NCBI GenBank assembly: GCA_900756155.1
Contig: CAAEJV010000032.1
Coordinates: 1 to 64,000, forward strand
Direction of reading: 5' to 3'
Length of the DNA stretch: 64,000 nucleotides
DNA from: Pasteurellaceae bacterium
Lineage (GTDB): Bacteria > Pseudomonadota > Gammaproteobacteria > Enterobacterales > Pasteurellaceae
The position numbers and the translations under genes were made by a program. Shown here in pieces: positions 1 to 7,622 of the stretch (position 1 is the first letter of the stretch; every line of letters starts with the position of its first letter). The notes beneath the pieces are model-generated. The model was not told where the DNA came from and ran no database searches. It worked only from the letters and a program-made list of their open reading frames with translations.

Positions 1-105
1 AGCACCTATTAAGACTTCAAAATTAAAAAATATTTTTAAAACAAGTCAATCAACAAGTGCCCACACAGATTGTCTGATATATTGTTAAAGAGCAAAAAAA
101 TAAAT
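1..105 (-). other. rRNA operon leader with boxA
   Basis: Read on the minus strand, this stretch carries the boxA-like antitermination element TGCTCTTTAACA (83-94) followed by ATCAGACAATCTGTGTGGGC. The same succession occurs in the leader just ahead of 16S rRNA in enteric bacteria. It lies directly downstream of the three minus-strand tRNA genes, so the tRNAs probably head the same transcript as a 16S gene located before position 1. The 16S gene itself is not in the window. Recognition is from memory of the E. coli leader. Confidence 0.75.
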
Positions 106-182
106 TGGTCGGCGAGATAGGATTTGAACCTACGACCCACTGGTCCCAAACCAGTTGCGCTACCAAGCTGCGCTACTCGCCG
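106..182 (-). tRNA. tRNA-Pro (anticodon TGG)
   Basis: A 77-nt cloverleaf with acceptor stem CGGCGAG/CTCGCCG, discriminator A and encoded CCA (106-108 on the plus strand). The anticodon loop reads TTTGGGA, giving anticodon TGG, which decodes proline. It is the last of three tRNA genes before the rRNA leader. The order Arg-His-Pro matches the E. coli argX-hisR-leuT-proM cluster without the leucine gene. Confidence 0.97.
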
Positions 183-206
183 TCAGATTTCTCAACAATG
201 AGAAGA

Positions 207-283
207 TGGGGTGGCTAATGGGATTCGAACCCACGACAACTGGAATCACAATCCAGGGCTCTACCAACTGAGCTATAGCCACC
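207..283 (-). tRNA. tRNA-His (anticodon GTG)
   Basis: The cloverleaf has acceptor stem GTGGCTA/TAGCCAC, encoded CCA, and anticodon GTG within the loop ATTGTGATT. Position 73 is C, opposite a genomically encoded G-1 at 283, the identity pair special to histidine tRNA. The spacing of about 24 nt to both neighbours fits co-transcription and processing from one precursor. Confidence 0.97.
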
Positions 284-312
284 ATTGATTAGTTGTTTAC
301 CGCATTGACTTC

Positions 313-389
<77 letters not shown>

Positions 390-413
390 GTTACTGCGTC
401 GTTGCAGGGGCGT

Positions 414-442
414 ATATTAATGATTTCCCAATACCTTGTCTA
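414..442 (-). promoter_or_regulatory. Stringent-type promoter of the tRNA/rRNA transcript
   Basis: On the minus strand a -35 box TAGACA (437-442) and a -10 box TAATAT (414-419) are separated by exactly 17 nt. A GC-rich discriminator (ACGCCCC) follows, as expected for stable-RNA promoters under stringent control. It lies just upstream of tRNA-Arg. The distance from wecA's end (571) leaves it independent of that gene. Confidence 0.7.
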
Positions 443-570
443 GCACTTTTTTGAAAAAAAATATCAAAAGATAAATTTTTGTTCAATTTGTATAGAATTT
501 ATTATTTATTCGTCTATTTTTAGTGCTAAATAGTAAAAAAGGATAGCAAATTGCACCCTCTTTATTTAGT

Positions 571-1635
571 TTATTGTTTATTACGGCGCGCTCGACGTTT
601 CATTCTTCGTACCCATCGAGTAATTTTCCATGCTTTTGTAATTGAATAAGCATAAAGGAAGAATAGCACAATAAACGCAATGAACATTGCCCATTCATTA
701 ATATAGAAAATCTCACCTAAGATCCCAATTGCAGCACAAATTGCCGCAAATAAAGTAATTAATAAAAAGGCTTGGCGAGACGTTAATCCTGCACGAACCA
801 TTAAGTGATGTACGTGTAAGCGATCCGGTCTGAATGGACTTTTTCCTTTACGTAAGCGACGATAAATAATTGCCACCATATCAATTAAAGGCACGGCAAT
901 AATCCAAAGTGCAGTCACTGGATTCATTGGATGTCCTTTTCCTTGCGTACTTAAAAGCAAAATCCAAATAATAGTAAAGCCAATTAAGGTACTTCCTGCA
1001 TCGCCCATAAACACTTTATATTTAGGTCCTAACGGAATACCTAAGTTTAATAATAGATAAGGCAGAATCGCAACAATTAAGGCAAAGCTCCAATATGCCA
1101 TATCCATCTGTCCATCACGGAACATCAAGATACCAATAGCAGCAAATGAAACAATAGATAATCCCCCCAATAATCCATCGATACCATCAATCATATTAAA
1201 GGCATTAATAATCGCAATTGTCGCAAATACGGTAATAATCAACCCAATAGAACCAAGTGTTAATTGGAATGGTCCGAGAATTTGACCTAAATGATCTAAA
1301 TAAACATTACCTAAGTCGATCATTAAAATTGCAAGCACGGCTTGAATCCCTGCACGCAAGAAGGGACTAATATCGAAGCGGTCATCTAAGATACCAATTG
1401 CCAGTAGAACAAAAATACTGAATATATAAAGATAAGGTAAACGAAGTTGATCCCACTCCATTAAATAATAGCAAAGGTTTCCCATAAAAAGAGAAACACC
1501 GCCAATGAGCGGAATCGCACCTTGGTGACGTTTACGATAATTCGGTTTATCAACCAAACCAATTTTATTAGCAATTGGTCGCATGACAATTAAGGTTAAC
1601 AATGCCCCTAAAAAAGTGACGAGAAGACTTAGCAT
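571..1635 (-). CDS. wecA: WecA, UDP-GlcNAc:undecaprenyl-phosphate GlcNAc-1-P transferase
   Basis: This integral membrane enzyme transfers GlcNAc-1-phosphate from UDP-GlcNAc to undecaprenyl phosphate, the first lipid-linked step for O-antigen or enterobacterial common antigen type glycans. The 354-residue product is almost entirely hydrophobic helices. It carries the family signatures NAFNMIDGIDG, GDAGS and the basic HVHH segment near residue 280 typical of the WecA/MraY superfamily. The frame is open further upstream, but the ATG at 1633-1635 has an AGGAT ribosome site at suitable distance and gives the family's normal length. Its stop lies about 130 bp from the tRNA promoter on the same strand; no clear terminator is seen between them. 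Confidence 0.95.
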   Translation of the reverse strand: MLSLLVTFLGALLTLIVMRPIANKIGLVDKPNYRKRHQGAIPLIGGVSLFMGNLCYYLMEWDQLRLPYLYIFSIFVLLAIGILDDRFDISPFLRAGIQAVLAILMIDLGNVYLDHLGQILGPFQLTLGSIGLIITVFATIAIINAFNMIDGIDGLLGGLSIVSFAAIGILMFRDGQMDMAYWSFALIVAILPYLLLNLGIPLGPKYKVFMGDAGSTLIGFTIIWILLLSTQGKGHPMNPVTALWIIAVPLIDMVAIIYRRLRKGKSPFRPDRLHVHHLMVRAGLTSRQAFLLITLFAAICAAIGILGEIFYINEWAMFIAFIVLFFLYAYSITKAWKITRWVRRMKRRARRNKQ

Positions 1636-1756
1636 AGTTTTTATCCTAAAAATTTTTTTGCAAAGGATAACATAAAGAAAAATCAGCACACAAAGATTTT
1701 TCTCAAATTCAGTTTTTTAGTACAATATACTTACTATTAATATAAGGATTAAAATT

Positions 1757-3040
1757 ATGACGAAATCAACCGCACTTTTCTCTCGTGCACAAGAAGTTAT
1801 TCCTGGTGGTGTAAACTCCCCCGTTCGTGCCTTTAAAGGCGTAGGTGGTACACCTGTATTTATTCAAAAAGCTAAAGGCGCTTATATTTACGATACTGAA
1901 GGCAAACAATATATCGATTATGTAGGTTCTTGGGGACCTATGATTTTAGGTCACAACCACCCTGCTATTTTAGATGCCGTATTAAAAGCAGCTCAAAATG
2001 GTTTGAGCTTTGGTGCGCCAACCCCCTCTGAAATTGATTTAGCAGAATTAGTCTGTGAAATTGTGCCATCTATTGAAATGGTTCGTATGGTGAGTTCGGG
2101 TACTGAAGCAACCATGACAGCTATCCGTCTTGCGCGTGGTTATACCAATAGAAGCAAAATCTTAAAATTTGAAGGTTGTTACCACGGTCATTCTGATTCA
2201 CTTTTAGTCAAAGCAGGATCGGGTGCATTAACACTTGGTCAACCAAGCTCACCAGGTGTACCTGAAGATTTTGCAAAACACACTTTAACTGCAGAATATA
2301 ACAATCTTGATTCAGTTAAAAAACTATTTGAAGAATTCCCTAACGATATCGCTTGTGTGATTATTGAACCAGTTGCAGGTAATATGAACTGTGTTCCACC
2401 AAAAGAAGGATTCTTACAAGGCATTCGTGAAATCTGTGATCAATATGGTGCACTTTTCATTATTGATGAAGTCATGACTGGTTTCCGTGTTTCACTTGCA
2501 GGCGCACAAGCTTATTATGGTGTCACACCGGATCTCACCACATTAGGTAAAGTCATTGGCGGCGGTATGCCTGTGGGTGCAGTGGGCGGTAAAAAAGTGA
2601 TTATGCAACACCTTGCACCGACCGGTCCAGTTTACCAAGCGGGTACCCTTTCAGGTAACCCGATTGCAATGGCTGCAGGTTTAGCTTGTTTAACTGAATT
2701 GAAAAAAGCTGGTAACGAACAACATCTTGCAGAATTAACCACTAAACTTTGTGATGGCTTAAAAGCATTAGCCCAAAAACACAATGTGCCATTCGTGATA
2801 AATCATGTAGGCGGAATGTTTGGTATTTTCTTCACTGACCAAAAACAAGTTACCTCTTATGCAGAAGTCATGAAATGTGATACCGAAAAATTCAAAGTGT
2901 TCTTCCACAAAATGCTCGATCAAGGCGTTTACCTTGCGCCTTCTGCTTTTGAGGCGGGCTTTATGTCTTTAGCTCATACAAATGAAGACATTGAAAAAAC
3001 CCTTGCTGCCGCTGATATTGCGTTTGCCGCAGTGGCTTAA
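1757..3040 (+). CDS. hemL: HemL, glutamate-1-semialdehyde 2,1-aminomutase
   Basis: This PLP enzyme converts glutamate-1-semialdehyde to 5-aminolevulinate, the committed precursor of haem via the C5 pathway. At 427 residues it has full family length. Visible marks are the N-terminal PGGVNSPVRAF segment, the SSGTEATM phosphate-binding region, DEVMTGFR and the PLP lysine in TLGKVIGGGMPVGA. The start ATG follows TAAGGATTAAAATT, a good ribosome site. It is transcribed alone, divergent from wecA, and ends in a USS-pair terminator shared with glnD. Confidence 0.97.
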   Translation: MTKSTALFSRAQEVIPGGVNSPVRAFKGVGGTPVFIQKAKGAYIYDTEGKQYIDYVGSWGPMILGHNHPAILDAVLKAAQNGLSFGAPTPSEIDLAELVCEIVPSIEMVRMVSSGTEATMTAIRLARGYTNRSKILKFEGCYHGHSDSLLVKAGSGALTLGQPSSPGVPEDFAKHTLTAEYNNLDSVKKLFEEFPNDIACVIIEPVAGNMNCVPPKEGFLQGIREICDQYGALFIIDEVMTGFRVSLAGAQAYYGVTPDLTTLGKVIGGGMPVGAVGGKKVIMQHLAPTGPVYQAGTLSGNPIAMAAGLACLTELKKAGNEQHLAELTTKLCDGLKALAQKHNVPFVINHVGGMFGIFFTDQKQVTSYAEVMKCDTEKFKVFFHKMLDQGVYLAPSAFEAGFMSLAHTNEDIEKTLAAADIAFAAVA

Positions 3041-3044
3041 ATAC

Positions 3045-3077
3045 AAAAAGTGCGGTTAAATTTAACCGCACTTTTTT
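3045..3077. terminator. USS-pair terminator between hemL and glnD
   Basis: Two DNA uptake sequences in opposite orientation form an almost perfect hairpin, AAAAAGTGCGGTTAA facing TTAACCGCACTTTTT. A-tract and T-tract flanks allow it to work for both converging genes, hemL (plus) and glnD (minus). Confidence 0.9.
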
Positions 3078-3085
3078 ATTTCATA

Positions 3086-5671
3086 TTATAAACGTTCATA
3101 GAGCACGTTTTCTAACAATCCCCTTTCCTCTTCAGTTAATGCTGTGCCTTTTTCATTTGTCAGAATGAAGAAGTCTTCGGCTTTTTCCCCTACAGTCGTG
3201 ATTTTTGCATTACAAATATTGAGTTTTAACTCGCTAAAAATTTGACTGATTTGAGCCAATAAACCGGGTTTATCTAAAGCTACCACTTCTAATTCGGTAT
3301 GCTCTTTTTTAGTTTCTTTCAAAAAACGTACATCTGTTTTTACGGTGAAATGTTGCAACTGTCGATTATTTGCAAAAGACATGGATGGCAATTTTTCGCC
3401 TAATAAAACAGAGGTTAATACCGTCTCTAATTCTCGACGACGTTCCGAACGAACCAATTCACCATTTAATTCTGTGATGATAAAGCTGTCGAATACATAC
3501 CCATCATCTGATGTTAAAATTTGCGCATCATGAATACTGAATTTTTTCGCACCAATGGTTGAAACCACTTTATTAAACAAATTAGCTTGATCGGGACAAT
3601 AAACGAAGATCTCAGTTCCACCGCTAGAAAAACGATTACTAATTTTAACCAGTACTTCACCATCAAATTCAGCTAATAACTCTGTATGCCACGCAATTTG
3701 TTTCGGGCTATTTCGTAAGAAATAATCAGATGGGCAACGCTGCCACAACGCTGAAATTTTCTCTTCCGATAATTCTGGTATTTCTTCGGATAAAATTGCC
3801 AACGCCAATTGACGATTTTCAAGGATTTTTTCTTCATTATCTAATAACAAATCCATCCCTTGTCGGAATTGTTGCGCCGTATAATCGTATAAAGAAGCAA
3901 AAAGAGAACGCTTCCAGCTATTCCACAAGGTACCGTTTGTTGCACAAATATCCGCGACCGTTAAACAAGTAAGGTAATCTAAGCGCACATGATTTTGTAC
4001 ACTTTCCGCAAAGTTCATCACGACTTCGGGATCATGAATATCTCGACGCTGTGCGGTAATTGACATGAGCAGATGTTCTTTCACCAACCAGATCATTGTT
4101 TCAATTTCTCGACGATCAAAACCATGCAAACGAGCAAAGTCAGCGATATCTTCAGCCCCTAACTCCGCATGATCCCCTCCTCGCCCTTTCGCTATATCAT
4201 GGAAAAGTGCGGCAACATAAAGCAAAGTTCGGTCAGAAATTTGACTAAATATTTGATGGCAAATGGGATGAGATTCTGCCTCATTTTCGGCTAAGAAACT
4301 TTCCAATTTCAACATCACTCGCAAGGTATGCTCATCCACGGTGTAAATATGGAAGAGATCAAATTGCATCAAGCCTTCAATTCCCTGCCATTGTGGCAAA
4401 TAAGCCGTTAGCACACCATATTGGTGCATTGGGAGGAATGCTCGCTGAATCGCTTTTGGTTGATTAAATAACCGAATAAACTTCTCCCTTGCTTCAGGAA
4501 TATCACACAATTTCTGCGTCAAACTTTCCAACGCAATCTGAAGTTGGCGTAATGTTGAAGAATGAATTTCGGCTTGTTCATGCTGCGTAAGATAGAAAAA
4601 AAGATCCAAAATACGATCCGGCGAACGTAAAAACACGTCTTCCTTGCGTAAACACAAACTTTGATTCACTAATTCAAAATTCTCATCCAAAGGATGAATA
4701 GAGAACTCGCCATCTGTTGATAAAAAATGCTCTTTATAGTGCTTAATCAGGATATCAGTCAAACGAGAAATCGTGCGTAAAGCTTGGAAAAAACGTTTCA
4801 TCATTTTTTCGACACCACGGTTCCCGTCGCCTTCAAAACCAAGCATCTCACTTACTTTGATTTGACGATCAAACAGCAGTCGGTTGTCATAACGTTTTAA
4901 AATCAAGTGTAAAGCGAACCGCACTTTGAATAAAAATTCTTGGCTTTCTAATAATTGTTGGTGTTCTGATGGGTAAATAAAGCCGCTTTCCAAAATGCCA
5001 TTAAGGGTCATTTCTCCTGTGTGGCGTAAGGCGATCCAATATAAAAGATGAAGATCCCGCAAACCACCTGGGCTGTATTTTAAATCGGGTTCTAAATTGT
5101 AACTGGTGTTGTGATAACGCTGATAACGTTCAATTTGTTCTTGTACTTTGGCATCAAAGAATGATTTTACCGCCCAAAAATCTGGCTTTTTCAGTATTTC
5201 CTCTAAAGCATTGAAAAGGGATACATCTCCCGATAAATAACGAGACTCAAGCAAATTGGTAGCAATAGTAATGTCTTGTTTACCTTCCTTTTCACATTCT
5301 TCCAAAGAACGAACACTATGCCCTACGTCGAATCCACAATCCCACAAGAATTGCACAAACTGAGCAATTTTTTCTTCCGTTTCAGACTCTCTTTCTTCTT
5401 TTGAAAGAATAAGAACATCCAAATCAGATAAAGGAAACATTTCTTGTCTGCCATAACCGCCTACTGCAATTAAGGTGAGATTAGCTTTATCTAATTCAAA
5501 TTGCTGCCAAAGCTGTTTTAACAAATCATCACAAAATTGTGTACGGTTAGCAATCAACTCAAAAACAGAATAATCAGCAAAGTGCTGACGTTCCAATTCC
5601 TTCAAATTTTCACGCTGAATTTTGACCGCACTTGGCGTGAGTGGAGAATCGAAATGATAAGGAAAAAGCAT
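3086..5671 (-). CDS. glnD: GlnD, bifunctional PII uridylyltransferase / uridylyl-removing enzyme
   Basis: GlnD is the glutamine sensor of nitrogen control: it uridylylates PII when glutamine is low and removes UMP when glutamine is high. The 861-residue product shows the nucleotidyltransferase motif GGYGRQEMFPLSDLDVL near residue 70. A central HD hydrolase domain follows (HDIAKGRGGDHAELG, about residue 490), and the C-terminal part contains two ACT-type regions, the last with VVALDKPGLLAQISQIFSEL. Length is normal. The ribosome site upstream of the ATG is weak (AGAGAACAGT). The gene is on its own, after a terminator serving the map operon. Confidence 0.97.
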   Translation of the reverse strand: MLFPYHFDSPLTPSAVKIQRENLKELERQHFADYSVFELIANRTQFCDDLLKQLWQQFELDKANLTLIAVGGYGRQEMFPLSDLDVLILSKEERESETEEKIAQFVQFLWDCGFDVGHSVRSLEECEKEGKQDITIATNLLESRYLSGDVSLFNALEEILKKPDFWAVKSFFDAKVQEQIERYQRYHNTSYNLEPDLKYSPGGLRDLHLLYWIALRHTGEMTLNGILESGFIYPSEHQQLLESQEFLFKVRFALHLILKRYDNRLLFDRQIKVSEMLGFEGDGNRGVEKMMKRFFQALRTISRLTDILIKHYKEHFLSTDGEFSIHPLDENFELVNQSLCLRKEDVFLRSPDRILDLFFYLTQHEQAEIHSSTLRQLQIALESLTQKLCDIPEAREKFIRLFNQPKAIQRAFLPMHQYGVLTAYLPQWQGIEGLMQFDLFHIYTVDEHTLRVMLKLESFLAENEAESHPICHQIFSQISDRTLLYVAALFHDIAKGRGGDHAELGAEDIADFARLHGFDRREIETMIWLVKEHLLMSITAQRRDIHDPEVVMNFAESVQNHVRLDYLTCLTVADICATNGTLWNSWKRSLFASLYDYTAQQFRQGMDLLLDNEEKILENRQLALAILSEEIPELSEEKISALWQRCPSDYFLRNSPKQIAWHTELLAEFDGEVLVKISNRFSSGGTEIFVYCPDQANLFNKVVSTIGAKKFSIHDAQILTSDDGYVFDSFIITELNGELVRSERRRELETVLTSVLLGEKLPSMSFANNRQLQHFTVKTDVRFLKETKKEHTELEVVALDKPGLLAQISQIFSELKLNICNAKITTVGEKAEDFFILTNEKGTALTEEERGLLENVLYERL

Positions 5672-5690
5672 ACTGTTCTCTTAATTAAAT

Positions 5691-5714
5691 AAAAAGCCCA
5701 TAAAAATGAGCTTT
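5691..5714 (-). terminator. Terminator after the map/small membrane protein transcript
   Basis: Read on the minus strand: AAAGCTCAT-TTTT-ATGGGCTTT, followed by TTTATTT. It forms a nine-pair stem with one G-U pair, plus a U-rich tail. It lies between the 69-residue membrane protein gene and glnD. Confidence 0.7.
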
Positions 5715-5732
5715 CAATAACCATGATGGGAA

Positions 5733-5942
5733 TTAATCTTTGTCAAAGATCCAATGAAACACTGAACAGATCCAAAAGACACCTAGTACAACTGCACCAA
5801 TTGGTAGTGTAACGAAGAAGCCAATCCACACTAAACCTATTGCAGGCTCTCCTTCTCCTATCACCTCAAAAATAATAAGGGGAAGGCACGCAAAAAATAC
5901 GATAACTAAACTGATCAGAAGGAAAGTTCTAAATCTCATCAT
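5733..5942 (-). CDS. Small two-helix membrane protein, unknown function
   Basis: I do not recognise this 69-residue protein. Two strongly hydrophobic segments (about residues 5-27 and 36-60) suggest a small inner-membrane protein with a short Gly/Glu-containing loop between them and a charged C-terminus (FDKD). It starts 24 nt after the end of map on the same strand and is followed by a terminator, so it is probably co-transcribed with map. The ribosome site is poor (AAAAGAAAATTTGATTT ahead of ATGATG), and the second ATG is an alternative start. Coding status is likely but unproven. Confidence 0.6.
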   Translation of the reverse strand: MMRFRTFLLISLVIVFFACLPLIIFEVIGEGEPAIGLVWIGFFVTLPIGAVVLGVFWICSVFHWIFDKD

Positions 5943-5966
5943 AAATCAAATTTTCTTTTTAATGCT

Positions 5967-6770
5967 TTAAATATTGACCATCATACGTTGAATTCGACCT
6001 TTCGCAATTTCTTCATCACGGATTGTCATCACTTCACAACCGTTTTCGGTCACGACAATTTGGTGTTCATATTGCGCTGAATGGCTACGGTCTTTGGTTT
6101 TTACCGTCCAACCATCGCCCATAATACGTACTTCTTTTTTACCTGCATTAATCATTGGCTCAATGGTGAATACCATGCCCGGTTTTAAAATCACACCACC
6201 ATCATCCGCATAATAGTGTAATACTTGCGGTTCACAGTGGAATTCAGTTCCCACGCCGTGGCCACAGTACTCTCGTACCACACTAAATCCTTGGCTTTCA
6301 GTATACTTTTGTACCGCTTTACCAATTTCGTTTAAACGAATACCTGGCTTAACCGTACGTAATCCCACATAAAGTGCTTCTTGTGCGGCTTCAACCAATT
6401 TTTGGCTACGAATATTGGTTTCACCCACGACATACATCTTAGAGTTGTCTCCGAAATAACCGTCTTTAATCACGGTCACATCAATATTAACAATATCACC
6501 ACGTTTTAATTTTTTATCGTCGCTTGGAATACCATGGCAAACCACTTCATTTATAGAAATACAGGTTGCTTTCGGGAAACCATGATAATTTAAGCAAGCA
6601 GGAATTACTTTTTGTACATTCACCATATAATCGTGACAAATACGATCCAATTCTCCCGTCGTCACCCCTTCTTTTACATAAGGTTCGATCATAACCAAAA
6701 CATCAGATGCTAATTTACAAGCTTCACGCAACTTAACAAGTTCTTCTTCAGTTCTTAATGGAATACCCAT
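5967..6770 (-). CDS. map: Map, type I methionine aminopeptidase
   Basis: This cytosolic metalloenzyme removes the initiator methionine from new proteins with small second residues. The 267-residue sequence has the complete pita-bread metal site: Asp in NIDVTVIKDG, Asp in GYFGDNSKMY, His in HGVGTEFHCEP, Glu in MVFTIEPM and Glu in YEHQIVVTENG. It is slightly longer at the C-terminus than the E. coli enzyme. The start codon follows an AAGGAG ribosome site. It is divergent from erpA across 125 bp. Confidence 0.97.
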   Translation of the reverse strand: MGIPLRTEEELVKLREACKLASDVLVMIEPYVKEGVTTGELDRICHDYMVNVQKVIPACLNYHGFPKATCISINEVVCHGIPSDDKKLKRGDIVNIDVTVIKDGYFGDNSKMYVVGETNIRSQKLVEAAQEALYVGLRTVKPGIRLNEIGKAVQKYTESQGFSVVREYCGHGVGTEFHCEPQVLHYYADDGGVILKPGMVFTIEPMINAGKKEVRIMGDGWTVKTKDRSHSAQYEHQIVVTENGCEVMTIRDEEIAKGRIQRMMVNI

Positions 6771-6895
6771 TATTTCTCCTTATTTAATTCTGATTTATTC
6801 GCATATAATAGCACTAATTCCGTGAAAAATCTTGAATGAATTAACAGGTTATTAGATAATACAGGGATTATTTTTAGGAAAGTGGGGATAGAGAT

Positions 6896-7243
6896 ATGTC
6901 AGATTTAGATATGGCCGTGCCGCTAACTTTTACTGATGCGGCAGCCAATAAAGTAAAAAGTTTAATTAGCGAAGAAGAAAATAACGAATTAAAATTACGT
7001 GTTTATATCACCGGTGGCGGTTGTAGTGGTTTCCAATATGGTTTTACCTTTGATGATAAAGTCAATGAAGGTGACTTAACCATTGAAAAAGCCGGTGTGC
7101 AATTAGTCATTGATCCAATGAGCTTACAATACTTAATTGGTGGCACCGTTGATTATACTGAAGGATTGGAAGGTTCTCGTTTTGTGGTGAACAATCCAAA
7201 TGCAACCAGCACCTGTGGCTGCGGTTCGTCATTCAGCATCTAA
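6896..7243 (+). CDS. erpA: ErpA, A-type iron-sulfur cluster insertion protein
   Basis: ErpA carries Fe-S clusters from scaffolds to target apoproteins such as those of isoprenoid synthesis. The 115-residue product has the three conserved cysteines of A-type carriers, one in GGGCSGFQYGF and two in STCGCGSSF at the C-terminus. The short acidic N-terminal tail is usual for ErpA. The yacL gene begins two bases after its stop codon, indicating translational coupling. Its upstream region is shared with divergent map; no confident IscR site was found by eye. Confidence 0.95.
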   Translation: MSDLDMAVPLTFTDAAANKVKSLISEEENNELKLRVYITGGGCSGFQYGFTFDDKVNEGDLTIEKAGVQLVIDPMSLQYLIGGTVDYTEGLEGSRFVVNNPNATSTCGCGSSFSI

Positions 7244-7244
7244 C

Positions 7245-7598
7245 ATGGATTTTCAATTTACCCATTATCTAGGCAATGTGCACGCCAAATGTTCAATGGA
7301 ACACATTGCTCTAGCCAATTGGTTTAATTCAGAAGTGCGGTCAAATCCTCAAGCGTTTTTGACCGCACTTTCTGCCTGTGAGCAGATTAAAAATAATGAT
7401 GAAGTCACGTTAATTGGTTCAGAATACACGCTTTTTATCAATACAGATGAAGTGATGATTCGCGCCAATAACCTTGCGATTGAAACAGATGACATTTTAG
7501 AAGACGACTTCCATTATTATGATGAAGAAAGTATCGCCTTCTGCGGTACAACAGACTTCATCCACTTTCTTAATGCCTATTTTGAATTTATTGCTTAA
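7245..7598 (+). CDS. yacL: YacL-family (UPF0231) protein
   Basis: This 117-residue acidic cytosolic protein belongs to the UPF0231/YacL family of unknown function. Like E. coli YacL it has an MDFxF start, GxEYTLxxxxxEVMIRAN in the middle and DDFHYYDEESIAFCG near the end. I start it at the ATG at 7245, two bases after erpA stops; an open frame to 7200 merely overlaps erpA. Unusually, residues 30-42 are encoded by two inverted DNA uptake sequences, so the gene carries a hairpin inside its coding region. Confidence 0.88.
   Translation: MDFQFTHYLGNVHAKCSMEHIALANWFNSEVRSNPQAFLTALSACEQIKNNDEVTLIGSEYTLFINTDEVMIRANNLAIETDDILEDDFHYYDEESIAFCGTTDFIHFLNAYFEFIA
7334..7372. repeat. Inverted pair of DNA uptake sequences inside yacL
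   Basis: AAGTGCGGTCAAA and TTTGACCGCACTT are separated by about 12 bp and can pair into a strong stem. Such pairs are normally found after genes as terminators, but here both copies are translated as part of yacL. Confidence 0.9.
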
Positions 7599-7622
7599 CC
7601 TCATTCTCTGAAGCTAACTATT

